From the IMG/VR virus record IMGVR_UViG_3300032053_008651, positions 1 to 35,009 of that record: 35,009 nt of DNA; one strand, 5' to 3'. Shown here in pieces: positions 13,962 to 20,943 of the stretch. Each line of letters begins with the position of its first letter. Positions within the stretch are counted from its first letter, which is position 1. The notes beneath the pieces are model-generated. The model worked only from the letters and a program-made list of their open reading frames with translations, searched no databases and was not told the origin of the DNA. A program made the position numbers and the translations under genes. This stretch comes from a virus.

Positions 13962-14854
13962 GTGAGACCTTTCCCAGACATCACCTGATTGACTTCCTCT
14001 TCTGTGATCGGATAGTCGGTGGAGTTCTTGCTGTCCTCGCAGAGGCCGAAGCGCAGGCGTAGGATCGCTGCTTCCTTCGCGGACAGGCTTCCAAGCACGT
14101 CTCGAGTGAGCTCAAGAAGCTGCTTCTCAGCAACATTCTCGAAAGGATCGCAGCCAGGACGCTGGTCCTCGACCTTGTCCTCGATGGTGTCGCCCTCGCC
14201 GCTCGAGGAGAGCGGCTGCTGGAGCGAGATCGTTCCGCGACCAGAGTGAACAGTCGCCTTGACAACAGTGTCGCTTGCACCGATGAGAACGCGCAGCTCT
14301 TCAGTCGTGGGCTCGCAACCCATCGTCTCGCGGTATTCCTCCGCGGCCTGCATCATCTTGCGCTGGACTGTCGCGGCGTGCGCCGGGAGACGAATCATGC
14401 GCTTGCGCTTTAGAACGTGCTGTCCGATCGCCTGCTTGATCCACCACGTAGAGTACGTGGAGAACCGAAAGCCCTTCTCCCACTTGAAGCGATCGATGGA
14501 CTTCATAAGCCCGATGTTTCCCTCCTGAATGAGATCTTCGATCGGGAGGTTGTGTCCCTTGTATTGCTTCGCGATCGAGACCACGAGACGCAGGTTGCAC
14601 TCAACGAGCTTCTTGCGGACAGCGATCGCTTCAGGCGTCGATTCCGCGACGATGATGTCACCGTTCTCATCAACCTTACGCCCAGCACAGTACGCCTTGA
14701 AGAGCTCGACGACCTCGGGGTGCTTCAACTGCGGAAAGCGATGAAGCGCATTGAGATACGAGCCGACGATGTTCTGCTGCAGGTCAGAGCCGACCTCTTT
14801 CTTCAAAGCAACAGCGTTTCGCTTCCTCGAAGGTTCCCAGTTTGTCGTAGTCAT
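13958..14854 (-). CDS. Phage sigma-70-family factor lacking region 4.2, 298 aa
   Basis: Regions 1.2-2 are strong: NLRLVVSIAKQY (87-98), IEDLIQEGNIGLMKSIDRF (105-123, core binding), FRFSTYSTWWIKQAI (129-143, -10 melting and recognition). Region 3 follows (~150-215). Region 4.1 (LGSLSAKEAAILRLRFG, 254-270) is present. The protein then ends 18 residues after YPITEEEVNQ, so the -35 recognition helix of region 4.2 is missing. The stop overlaps the next start, so a simple late frameshift is not evident. ATG 14854 has GAGGTGG upstream and overlaps the preceding stop. Confidence 0.9.
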   Translation of the reverse strand: MTTTNWEPSRKRNAVALKKEVGSDLQQNIVGSYLNALHRFPQLKHPEVVELFKAYCAGRKVDENGDIIVAESTPEAIAVRKKLVECNLRLVVSIAKQYKGHNLPIEDLIQEGNIGLMKSIDRFKWEKGFRFSTYSTWWIKQAIGQHVLKRKRMIRLPAHAATVQRKMMQAAEEYRETMGCEPTTEELRVLIGASDTVVKATVHSGRGTISLQQPLSSSGEGDTIEDKVEDQRPGCDPFENVAEKQLLELTRDVLGSLSAKEAAILRLRFGLCEDSKNSTDYPITEEEVNQVMSGKGLT

Positions 14855-15237
14855 CAGTTCCACCTCGGGCGGCCGCCAGTTGCGGCGTATACGAACGCCG
14901 AGTTGTCGAAGTCACCCGCAGGAAGGCCCGCCTCGGAGTCGTTGTAGTTGCCTTCCGTACGACGCAAGTAGTCCATGTGGTTGTCACGTCGGACGCGTCG
15001 CAGCTGCTGCTCACGTCGAACGTAAGCAATCTCCTCCTCCCAGGGACGAGAATCCTGGTGCGCTTCGTATGCCTTTCCCCTCTCATCCTCGAGAGTGCGA
15101 AGCCTGACGATCAGATCCTCATCGAGCATGGTCCCAAGCGTGTCGATGTCGACCTGCTCAGGCGCCTGAAGGGCGAATCGGTTGGGTCGCGTGGCGTTGT
15201 TGAAAGAAGCGTCAGTACGGTTGCGAGTCTTTTGCAC
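14854..15237 (-). CDS. Hypothetical charged protein, 127 aa
   Basis: GTG at 15237 with GAGGA 6 bases upstream. Mostly charged helix (LIVRLRTLEDERGKAYEAHQ, EEIAYVRREQQLRRVRRD) suggesting a coiled coil, then a Gly/Asn-rich tail. Encoded directly before the sigma factor and coupled to it. Could be a structural or sigma-associated protein; no evidence decides. Confidence 0.7.
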   Translation of the reverse strand: MQKTRNRTDASFNNATRPNRFALQAPEQVDIDTLGTMLDEDLIVRLRTLEDERGKAYEAHQDSRPWEEEIAYVRREQQLRRVRRDNHMDYLRRTEGNYNDSEAGLPAGDFDNSAFVYAATGGRPRWN

Positions 15238-15303
15238 TTATGTCCTCGTGTCGTTGGGCCCGTTACCGGGCATGTAAGCAGAATCCACACCAGAGTTAGC
15301 CAT
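15238..15303 (-). CDS. Possible 21-aa leader peptide
   Basis: ATG 15303 to TAA 15238 encodes MANSGVDSAYMPGNGP..., ending one base before the next GTG. There is no ribosome-binding site, but the tight junction to the next gene suggests it may be translated. Could be chance. Confidence 0.3.
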   Translation of the reverse strand: MANSGVDSAYMPGNGPNDTRT

Positions 15304-15332
15304 GAGGCTACAGAGAATCAGAGCGTGTGTAG

Positions 15333-15710
15333 TTACTTTACCTCATTAGGAATCAGTTGTACATTGTGTTTTGGCGCGCCAAAACACTGAAGAACTCGTG
15401 GAGCAAGCAGTTTCATTGCGAGCTTCTGAAACTGCTTGTTGTCTCGAAGCAAGAGAGTATTTTTGTCCGGATGAAACATCTCTAGCCATGCAATAACAAC
15501 TTCAGCGTCTGACATATTGTTGAACGCCTGAATGACCGCCGCGCGTCGGTCTTCGTCAACTAGTCTCGTTGGGATGCTACGGATAAAGTCGAACAGCTCG
15601 GGTTCGAGTTCAAGAAGTCGCTCACGAATCTCGCCGCAGGCATCTGACAGAGATTGTCCCGTAAGGGCGCGAAGCCCCTCGAGCTCCATTTTCATGACGT
15701 CAAGCATCAT
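15333..15710 (-). CDS. Hypothetical helical protein, 125 aa
   Basis: MMLDVMKMELEGLRALTG...; mostly acidic helices in the first half, more basic at the end. ATG overlaps the upstream TGA (ATGA). No recognised domain. Confidence 0.75.
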   Translation of the reverse strand: MMLDVMKMELEGLRALTGQSLSDACGEIRERLLELEPELFDFIRSIPTRLVDEDRRAAVIQAFNNMSDAEVVIAWLEMFHPDKNTLLLRDNKQFQKLAMKLLAPRVLQCFGAPKHNVQLIPNEVK

Positions 15711-15898
15711 CGCTCCGTCGACAGGACCTTGTTGCGCTTGATCGCGCTGAGGGCCCGAGCGAAGTCGAGTGCCACGCGTTGCTGGCCCGTTCGGCCAGAG
15801 ATCACCATCGAGACGAGCCCGTCTGCGAGGTCCAGTGCCTCTCGCACCTGAGCGAGCTGATCCTCATCCAACGTAACCACACTTGCCTTCGTCGTCAT
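15707..15898 (-). CDS. Small hypothetical protein, 63 aa
   Basis: ATG 15898 (MTTKASVVTLDEDQLAQV...) is chosen because GGAGGA lies 6 bases upstream; an upstream in-frame start would lie inside the promoter leader. Helical, Ala/Leu-rich. First gene of the sigma operon. Confidence 0.75.
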   Translation of the reverse strand: MTTKASVVTLDEDQLAQVREALDLADGLVSMVISGRTGQQRVALDFARALSAIKRNKVLSTER

Positions 15899-15927
15899 GC
15901 GTTCCTCCGTCCCTGTTGCCTGATCTA

Positions 15928-15956
15928 AGAGTATCACGGTTCGTTCGAACCTTGCA
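15928..15956 (-). promoter_or_regulatory. Promoter TGCAAG-N17-TACTCT of the sigma operon
   Basis: TGA before the -10; a 29-base leader with GGAGGA follows. Likely transcribes 15898 down through the sigma factor and the region-4.2-like gene. Confidence 0.7.
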
Positions 15957-16146
15957 CTCTACGTTCGTTGTTGGCTTTCGCCACCGGGTTGTGTTCGTAG
16001 TAGTTCGAGAGCGTGAGATAAGCGAGCGTCCACTTCAGGTCGCGTTCAGCCTTCCACGCAGCCTTGTAAATTTCGACATCGCAAAGTGCTTTGTCGAGCA
16101 TGCGCTCGATGCAATCGAGTTGAGAGGGCGTGTAGCGTTCAGCCAC
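15934..16146 (-). CDS. Hypothetical protein, 70 aa
   Basis: GTG 16146 (VAERYTPSQLDCIERM...) overlaps the upstream gene by 8 bases. All-helical appearance, Ala/Trp/Tyr-rich in the middle. Its last codons contain the -35-like box of the sigma-operon promoter. Confidence 0.65.
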   Translation of the reverse strand: MAERYTPSQLDCIERMLDKALCDVEIYKAAWKAERDLKWTLAYLTLSNYYEHNPVAKANNERRVQGSNEP

Positions 16147-16372
16147 GTGTCACCGTGTAACCGGCGTTACGCATCAGAACGACCATGATCTCCATCGGAA
16201 TGTACGCCGTGGTGCGCTGGCTCAGGTAGCCCGAGCCCTCTTCCACGTTGATCTCGACGGACTCCGCTTCGACGCTGACCTCGATCTCGCGGCCACGTCG
16301 CGAGCAGTTCGCGAAGTTCATGAACTCCGTTGCTTCGATGCGCCATCCTTGTTCGTTGCGTTCCTCAGACAT
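16139..16372 (-). CDS. Hypothetical protein, 77 aa
   Basis: MSEERNEQGWRIEATEF...; strands with alternating Glu/Val (REIEVSVEAESVEINV) then a helix (IPMEIMVVLMRNAGY). GAGGT lies close upstream of the ATG. Same strands-then-helix layout as 4903-5130. Function unknown. Confidence 0.7.
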   Translation of the reverse strand: MSEERNEQGWRIEATEFMNFANCSRRGREIEVSVEAESVEINVEEGSGYLSQRTTAYIPMEIMVVLMRNAGYTVTRG

Positions 16373-16375
16373 GCG

Positions 16376-16597
16376 CTACCTCACGATCACGAGTTCGTCT
16401 TCTGCAAGATCCATCCACTCGGAATCACCGACGACATAGTCAGTGTCGAGATTTGCCTGAACGACGGCGCCCAGGACGTCGATGATCCCGTTCTTCGCCG
16501 GCTTGAGTTCCTCGGCGCGGAACCACACTTCACCTTGGTCTGCCTGCGTGGTGAACTCATCGCCGACTGCGATGTCCTTTGCCTTGAACTCAATCAC
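16376..16597 (-). CDS. Hypothetical protein, 73 aa
   Basis: GTG 16597 (VIEFKAKDIAVGDEF...) with GAGG upstream, overlapping the previous stop. Strand-rich and acidic; FKAKDIAVGDEF is typical of small barrel domains. Function unknown. Confidence 0.7.
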   Translation of the reverse strand: MIEFKAKDIAVGDEFTTQADQGEVWFRAEELKPAKNGIIDVLGAVVQANLDTDYVVGDSEWMDLAEDELVIVR

Positions 16598-16812
16598 GGT
16601 GAAACCTCGATGCGGGGACTGATGACGTTGACGTGCTCATAGAACCTGGGACCACGACGCCCACCTTTTCCGGCGGTGAACTGTCGAATCCATGCCCACG
16701 CTTCACGAGTACACGGACCACACACGATGAAAGTGGGGGAGTAAACACACCCTGTCGCAGGATGAGCGCACCCGCCGCAAGTGCGGCATCTATGTGAAAC
16801 AAACTCTTCCAT
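16594..16812 (-). CDS. Small zinc-ribbon-like protein, 72 aa
   Basis: MEEFVSHRCRTCGGCAHP...; Cys pairs CRTCGGC and CGPC, plus one Cys between them, suggest a zinc ribbon. GAGGAG lies 6 bases before the ATG. Basic C-terminal half. Likely protein- or nucleic-acid-binding, by family style only. Confidence 0.75.
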   Translation of the reverse strand: MEEFVSHRCRTCGGCAHPATGCVYSPTFIVCGPCTREAWAWIRQFTAGKGGRRGPRFYEHVNVISPRIEVSP

Positions 16813-17064
16813 GATGAACTCCTCGATGATTGCTGAGCGGCTCTCAGCACCCGGCTGGCTATTCTCCAGCGACCCTCAACAGCACACTCGTGATCAAGTG
16901 AGCGCTCCATTGAGGCACGTGAACTATCCCTCTGAATCACCGTCGGGGTTGACACGTTGAATTTGGCATGCCAGAATCGTCTCCGGGTGATAACGCCGGC
17001 GCGTAAACTGACCGTCCCATCCTTCTACAGGTGCTGAGAGCCGTTCAACTCTCCATCTAGACTA
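16813..17064 (-). other. Gene-poor stretch with decayed small ORFs
   Basis: About 250 bases follow a strong promoter (17065-17093) but have no clear gene. The ATG eight bases after its -10 meets TGA after three codons. Another frame without a start codon reads WDGQFTRRRYHPETILACQI and ends DSEG; a one-base change near the ATG would open it. A short ORF VPQWSAHLITSVLL... and a GCTGAG/CTCAGC hairpin (16833-16849) lie downstream. Probably one broken small gene. Confidence 0.4.
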
Positions 17065-17093
17065 ATCTTACCAGGATTCTCCGTTGACTTACA
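17065..17093 (-). promoter_or_regulatory. Promoter TGTAAG-N17-TAAGAT
   Basis: TGG before the -10. The nearest ATG, 8 bases downstream, starts only a 3-codon frame, so the intended gene is probably broken or further downstream (16812). Confidence 0.65.
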
Positions 17094-17097
17094 CTTT

Positions 17098-17214
17098 TCA
17101 GTGTGATTCGCTTCGGAGCCGACATGCATCGCGAAGCGCTCGAACACGACGTCCGCCGCACTTGTGAGAGCGACCGCGCCAGGAGCGTCGTTCGGAATTG
17201 TGGTGTCTGCTCAT
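17098..17214 (-). CDS. Short Arg-rich protein, 38 aa
   Basis: MSRHHNSERRSWRGRSHKC... with about a third arginine and two cysteines. Supported mainly by its strong leaderless promoter, as the reading frame alone is short. Could bind nucleic acid. Confidence 0.5.
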   Translation of the reverse strand: MSRHHNSERRSWRGRSHKCGGRRVRALRDACRLRSESH

Positions 17215-17220
17215 GATCTA

Positions 17221-17249
17221 ATCTTACCAGGTTTCGCTGAGGACTTTCA
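17221..17249 (-). promoter_or_regulatory. Promoter TGAAAG-N17-TAAGAT
   Basis: TGG before the -10; TAGATC then the ATG at 17214. Overlaps the stop of the next gene. Leaderless. Confidence 0.65.
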
Positions 17250-17423
17250 CCGAGTTGCGAGAAGAAACTCGACGCCGATGTCGACGTACACGTCGTCCTT
17301 CACATCGTGACGTTCGTCACGGACGTGTTTTGCGCCCTTGACCACGAGGGCTCGGATGACACCAAGCTCCTGCTCCGTGAGGGTCACGGTGACAGTGCCG
17401 TCCTTTTTGCTTTTCTTGATCAT
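17247..17423 (-). CDS. Small protein, 58 aa
   Basis: MIKKSKKDGTVTVTLTEQE... then a helix and a VYVDIGVEFLL strand. Similar to its upstream neighbour (17433-17633): both share 'DGxVxVxxTExE/D' followed by a helix and a final strand, so they are probably paralogues. Leaderless start. Confidence 0.7.
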   Translation of the reverse strand: MIKKSKKDGTVTVTLTEQELGVIRALVVKGAKHVRDERHDVKDDVYVDIGVEFLLATR

Positions 17424-17429
17424 GATCTA

Positions 17430-17458
17430 ATCTTACCTGGTTTCGCCGACGTCTTGCA
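17430..17458 (-). promoter_or_regulatory. Promoter TGCAAG-N17-TAAGAT
   Basis: AGG rather than TGn before the -10; TAGATC then the ATG at 17423. Leaderless. Confidence 0.65.
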
Positions 17459-17633
17459 CAGATTCGAGGAACTTTGCGCCGACCTCGGCGCGGATGACGA
17501 CGAGCTTGTTGTGCGTATGCAGTTGCGCGGCGTTTACGTCGAGACCCGACGACACAAGTTCCTTCAGAAACTCGAAATCATTCTCGGTAAACGAGACCAT
17601 CACGACACCGTCTGCATTCGTAATCTTGACCAT
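17433..17633 (-). CDS. Small protein, 66 aa
   Basis: MVKITNADGVVMVSFTEND...; paralogue-like to 17247-17423 (see there). Leaderless start; function unknown. Confidence 0.7.
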   Translation of the reverse strand: MVKITNADGVVMVSFTENDFEFLKELVSSGLDVNAAQLHTHNKLVVIRAEVGAKFLESVQDVGETR

Positions 17634-17639
17634 GATCTA

Positions 17640-17668
17640 ATCCTATCATGGATCCACCAGGACTTACA
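17640..17668 (-). promoter_or_regulatory. Promoter TGTAAG-N17-TAGGAT
   Basis: TGA before the -10; TAGATC then the ATG at 17633. Lies in the last codons of the next gene. Leaderless. Confidence 0.7.
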
Positions 17669-17882
17669 CTTTTTTCGCACAAATAGGATTTACCTGCGGG
17701 GTGAGGCACTGTGCAACTTTCAAGACAGGTTGAACCTCCCAGTGACCTTCGTACGCAAGGGCGTCACGTACGTCAGATGGCATTTCCCACTTGCCGTTCT
17801 TGTCATTTTTGTCCATCTGTCCAAGTGCACGGAGCACTCTTTCGAGGAACTCATCGACCTTTTGCAGCTCTTCTTTTGTCAT
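17664..17882 (-). CDS. Hypothetical protein, 72 aa
   Basis: MTKEELQKVDEFLERVL... helical N-terminal half, then a Trp/Val-rich segment. ATG 17882 forms a TGATG overlap with the upstream stop; an ATG 12 bases earlier is also in frame. Confidence 0.65.
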   Translation of the reverse strand: MTKEELQKVDEFLERVLRALGQMDKNDKNGKWEMPSDVRDALAYEGHWEVQPVLKVAQCLTPQVNPICAKKV

Positions 17883-18211
17883 CAGTTCGTGCATGCCTTC
17901 GCTGCTTCGGGCGCAAGCTTGGTGTTCTGCGACATCACGGTCTTGAACGCGCTGATCTCAAGCGCAAGCTCGATGACCTGATCGTGTGCAGCGTTCAAAC
18001 GAGCGATGACATCGGGTGGCTGGACGACTCCGCGGCGCTCGGCAGCAACGACGATTCGAAGCAGGTCTCCGAGGATGTCACTCGTCTCGTGGGTGTACGC
18101 TTCCGCGTGGATGAGGTTGGGCTTCACAGCATTGACCTCCTTCACTGCGAGGTTTCGAAAATGATCCATCTTCGTGAGAAGGGTGTTGATCGACACGTGT
18201 AGGGCTGACAT
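17882..18211 (-). CDS. Helical hypothetical protein, 109 aa
   Basis: MSALHVSINTLLTKMDHF...; all-helical, Ala/Ile/Leu-rich. AAGGA lies 9 bases upstream of the ATG at 18211. Possible helical bundle, for example a structural or chaperone-like protein, but no family is recognised. Confidence 0.7.
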   Translation of the reverse strand: MSALHVSINTLLTKMDHFRNLAVKEVNAVKPNLIHAEAYTHETSDILGDLLRIVVAAERRGVVQPPDVIARLNAAHDQVIELALEISAFKTVMSQNTKLAPEAAKACTN

Positions 18212-18228
18212 GATCTTCGTTCCTTGGT

Positions 18229-18609
18229 TCAGAGAGAAAGTTCGTCTTCGTAGAATACGGTGCTTCCACCCGACGGGAGCTTCACCATGAAGCCCTGATT
18301 GCTGTCGTTCCACCGAAGGTGCATGTTCGTTCCACGAGCCGTGAGCACGTTCACGTTGAGTTCGAACATGCCGTCGAACCAGCCAGATTCGGCGATCCAC
18401 GGGATGTTCTGGATCGTCACGCCGAAGCTCAGTTCCAACCGATCGATCTCTTCACGAGCGAGATTCTCGTGGAACTTGATGTACGACTCGGGACAAGGCC
18501 CCCAACATCCGTCCGCACGCCACTTGTTCATGTCGCTGGTGATGTTTTCGGGAAGTTCTGCGCGGACAGGCCTGCGTACCATGTGCTTAGGAGAGGTGTT
18601 CATCAACAT
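18229..18609 (-). CDS. Hypothetical protein, 126 aa
   Basis: MLMNTSPKHMVRRPVRAEL...; the middle is rich in Trp, Cys and Glu (GCWGPCPES), and the C-terminal half is strand-rich (DGMFELNVNVLTARGTN). ATG 18609 is the first after the -10 box (leaderless); an ATG 6 bases later is also possible. Confidence 0.7.
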   Translation of the reverse strand: MLMNTSPKHMVRRPVRAELPENITSDMNKWRADGCWGPCPESYIKFHENLAREEIDRLELSFGVTIQNIPWIAESGWFDGMFELNVNVLTARGTNMHLRWNDSNQGFMVKLPSGGSTVFYEDELSL

Positions 18610-18615
18610 GATCAA

Positions 18616-18644
18616 ATCATACCAGGTCTTGGTTTGCTATTACA
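18616..18644 (-). promoter_or_regulatory. Promoter TGTAAT-N17-TATGAT
   Basis: TGG before the -10; TTGATC then the ATG at 18609. Lies in the 3' end of the next gene. Leaderless. Confidence 0.7.
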
Positions 18645-18910
18645 CTTCTGCATATCGACAATCGATTGCGATGTCGTTTGAAGTCTTCGACGACAATGTC
18701 GAGCTCTTCTTCCCACTCATTCTCATCGAAAGGAGGAGACCAACGACCAACGATGTGATCGTTTAGTTGAAGTTCAGCACGACATGCTAACGGAGCCCAC
18801 TTGAGCATGCGAGTGACCCGCTCGACCGCGAGAACCACCCACGTGAATCCCGATTTACCGTTGGGATACGACACCATGTCGCCCGGGCGTAGGTCTGCTA
18901 ATCGCGGCAT
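18617..18910 (-). CDS. Hypothetical protein, 97 aa
   Basis: ATG 18910 (MPRLADLRPGDMVSYPNG...) is one base after the upstream stop. DLRPGDMVSY...FTWVVLAVER suggests a small beta barrel; the C-terminus is acidic then basic. No family recognised. Confidence 0.7.
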   Translation of the reverse strand: MPRLADLRPGDMVSYPNGKSGFTWVVLAVERVTRMLKWAPLACRAELQLNDHIVGRWSPPFDENEWEEELDIVVEDFKRHRNRLSICRSVIANQDLV

Positions 18911-18911
18911 T

Positions 18912-19427
18912 TCATTCGAAGAAGTGTGCGATCTCCGACATGCGCTTGGCGCACTCGAGGGTGGGCGCGTAGAGGCCCGGTGCACTGCGATACCAGTACG
19001 TGCGGCGCAGGTAGTTCTCACCGGGAACATGATGCTTCAGGTGGGAGAACCCCGACCATTCACTGGCCATGTAAATTCCCTTGGTGAAGGCGTTCGCGCC
19101 GACGCACCCGTACCCGCCCGAACGGGACGAGTTGAACATGTACGTGAAGCCCATTTTCGGAACAGACTTCGTGCCACGGCGCATGACAGTGCGCTCGTGA
19201 TCGTGCGGATCGGTGACCCATCGCCGGCATTCGGCCTTCGACCGGGAAGTTGACCCGTTGCGCCAAACGTTCATGACATCGACGATCTCACGCATCTTCA
19301 TCGGCCCGCAGGAGAACAGGAGGAACGCAACGGCATCCCGGTTGTTCAGCGTACGCTTGGTGAGGTCCGACTTGACGCCGAAGTTGAACGCAAGGAGGTG
19401 AGAGAGTGCTTCAGTGACCTTGTTCAT
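18912..19427 (-). CDS. Winged-helix-like phage protein, 171 aa
   Basis: Residues ~28-70 (DAVAFLLFSCGPMKMREIV, DVMNVWRNG) look like a helix-turn-helix start, as in 8739-9029. The C-terminal half is Tyr/Trp/His/Cys-rich. May be a DNA-binding protein. Leaderless start; heads a short unit with 18617-18910. Confidence 0.6.
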   Translation of the reverse strand: MNKVTEALSHLLAFNFGVKSDLTKRTLNNRDAVAFLLFSCGPMKMREIVDVMNVWRNGSTSRSKAECRRWVTDPHDHERTVMRRGTKSVPKMGFTYMFNSSRSGGYGCVGANAFTKGIYMASEWSGFSHLKHHVPGENYLRRTYWYRSAPGLYAPTLECAKRMSEIAHFFE

Positions 19428-19433
19428 GATCTA

Positions 19434-19462
19434 ATCTTACCAGGTTTCAGGGTTGACTTGCA
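19434..19462 (-). promoter_or_regulatory. Promoter TGCAAG-N17-TAAGAT
   Basis: TGG before the -10; TAGATC then the ATG at 19427. Close to the consensus. Leaderless. Confidence 0.75.
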
Positions 19463-19469
19463 CACTCTC

Positions 19470-19784
19470 TCACGTCATCCACTTGCTGCGTGCCTCGGCG
19501 AACCCGGGCGTCATGAACGCGGCTTTCGTCGAAGCGTACGAGTGCACGAGATCGAAAGACGACCAGTCAGCGCGACGACCACCTGAAGCGACGAGCTTTG
19601 TCATCGCCACCTTTTCGACAGCGATGAAGAACTCCCGATCGCGCGACTTTCCGAAGACTTCGTCGAGAACCCGATCGAACCTCCAGCACCCGTCAGCACC
19701 GGTCACGGGCTTGCGTTCCTTGTCCTTGGCGATTGCGTCAGCCGCGGCGTCCACGAGCGTTTCGATGTTGTCCACGTTGATCAC
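19470..19784 (-). CDS. Hypothetical protein, 104 aa
   Basis: GTG 19784 (VINVDNIETLVDAAADAIAK) overlaps the upstream TGA as GTGA. Two helical halves around a Cys/Trp-containing loop. Function unknown. Confidence 0.7.
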   Translation of the reverse strand: MINVDNIETLVDAAADAIAKDKERKPVTGADGCWRFDRVLDEVFGKSRDREFFIAVEKVAMTKLVASGGRRADWSSFDLVHSYASTKAAFMTPGFAEARSKWMT

Positions 19785-20023
19785 CGTTCCCAGAGGTGTG
19801 CAGAAGCGAGGAAACCTTCGGCGAATGCGATCATCTTGACGTTCAGCTCGCCGTCACACAGACCGGAGACCTCCACAGTGAACTGCTTTCCGCTGCGTAC
19901 GGCCGCGAAGGTCCACGTGGGGAAACGCTTAGCGAGCGCATCGCGGAGTTGGTACGCATCACGGGCGACCTCCTCGGCCGGGTAGTTTGCGCGGATTGCG
20001 AGAGTAGCGAGTACCTTGTTCAT
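19781..20023 (-). CDS. Hypothetical protein, 80 aa
   Basis: MNKVLATLAIRANYPAEEVA...; helix, then strands (FAAVRSGKQFTVEVS), then helix. Leaderless start, first of a pair with 19470-19784. Confidence 0.7.
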   Translation of the reverse strand: MNKVLATLAIRANYPAEEVARDAYQLRDALAKRFPTWTFAAVRSGKQFTVEVSGLCDGELNVKMIAFAEGFLASAHLWER

Positions 20024-20029
20024 GATCTA

Positions 20030-20058
20030 ATCTTACCAGGTTTCCTTGGTGACTTACA
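20030..20058 (-). promoter_or_regulatory. Promoter TGTAAG-N17-TAAGAT
   Basis: TGG before the -10; TAGATC then the ATG at 20023. Leaderless. Confidence 0.75.
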
Positions 20059-20263
20059 CTGCGCTCGTGATCGATGCGTTGTTTTCGCCCATCTTCGCCC
20101 ACTCCTTCACAAGGAAATCGGCGTCAGATTCGGACATCACGACGGGATCCAGGCCCACTCGAATGGACGGTTCGTCGGGATGAAACGCAGACCCGGGCGC
20201 AGTCACCAGGTATTGGAGGTAGAGAGTACGCCCGTTTGCGTCCTTGATAGTGACATTGACCAT
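20054..20263 (-). CDS. Hypothetical protein, 69 aa
   Basis: MVNVTIKDANGRTLYLQYL...; strands followed by a helix (SDADFLVKEWAKMG). Same layout as 17247-17633. Leaderless start; function unknown. Confidence 0.7.
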   Translation of the reverse strand: MVNVTIKDANGRTLYLQYLVTAPGSAFHPDEPSIRVGLDPVVMSESDADFLVKEWAKMGENNASITSAV

Positions 20264-20269
20264 GATCTA

Positions 20270-20298
20270 ATCCTATCAGGATTCGCCGTGGACTTACA
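20270..20298 (-). promoter_or_regulatory. Promoter TGTAAG-N17-TAGGAT
   Basis: TGA before the -10; TAGATC then the ATG at 20263. Leaderless. Confidence 0.75.
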
Positions 20299-20328
20299 CC
20301 GTTTTCGAGACTATTTTTCGCCGTTCTT

Positions 20329-20724
20329 TTAGAGGGGCTTGATGCGTGAGGGGTACACGTGACCTATCTCGCCATCACGTGATTTGATGCACGTGTACGT
20401 TCCCGCGATCTGATCGTAGGACCAGGCACGATCAGCTGAAAACATCAAAATGGAAGGACCGTTACGGTACGTATTCAGAATAGGCGAATTCGTCGGCGCA
20501 TCGGGCTTTCCTCGCTCACCTTTCACACGTGTGTACGTGACATGAAGAAGTCCCTCCTCGTCCACACCGACCCACGACCGCGGAATTAATAGCGCGTTGG
20601 CCGTGGAGACCAACTCATTAAGCCGTGCCCGATTTTTCTGTGGGTCACCCTTGAGCCTCGAAAGTTCCTGGACGCAGTACGTGATGTACCGTGCCTTCTC
20701 ACCCATTAACGGAACATCGGCCAT
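20329..20724 (-). CDS. Hypothetical protein, 131 aa
   Basis: MADVPLMGEKARYITYCV...; helical N-terminus, then strand-rich segments (EEGLLHVTYTRVKG). First gene after the tRNA array in the direction of transcription, with its own leaderless promoter. No family recognised. Confidence 0.75.
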   Translation of the reverse strand: MADVPLMGEKARYITYCVQELSRLKGDPQKNRARLNELVSTANALLIPRSWVGVDEEGLLHVTYTRVKGERGKPDAPTNSPILNTYRNGPSILMFSADRAWSYDQIAGTYTCIKSRDGEIGHVYPSRIKPL

Positions 20725-20730
20725 GGTTTC

Positions 20731-20759
20731 ATTGTACCATGGCCGGTTCTATGTTTGCA
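20731..20759 (-). promoter_or_regulatory. Promoter TGCAAA-N17-TACAAT
   Basis: TGG before the -10; GAAACC then the ATG at 20724. Sits directly after the last tRNA. Leaderless. Confidence 0.7.
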
Positions 20760-20766
20760 CTGCTTT

Positions 20767-20840
20767 TGGTTGGCGCAGCTGGAGTCGAACCAGCATCATG
20801 AGGGTCAAAGTCTCAGGTCCTGCCTTTGGACGATGCGCCA
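20767..20840 (-). tRNA. tRNA-Gln(TTG)
   Basis: Complete acceptor (TGGCGCA/TGCGCCA), anticodon loop CTTTGAC, T-loop TTCGACT, encoded CCA. Confidence 0.85.
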
Positions 20841-20867
20841 ATGAAATGAAAACTTGCGTTCCTAGAG

Positions 20868-20938
20868 ATGGCCCGGAGGGATTCGAACCCCCATCATTTG
20901 CGTCAGAAGCAAAGGTACTGCCTTTGTACGACGGGCCA
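20868..20938 (-). tRNA. tRNA-Gln(CTG)
   Basis: Acceptor TGGCCCG/CGGGCCA; 5-bp anticodon stem with loop TTCTGAC; no encoded CCA. Confidence 0.85.
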
Positions 20939-20943
20939 GAGAA

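Noticed and set aside
16590-16955. 121-codon minus-strand frame
   Set aside because: Overlaps the zinc-ribbon gene in another frame, Ser/Arg-biased, and lacks a ribosome-binding site or -10 at its start.
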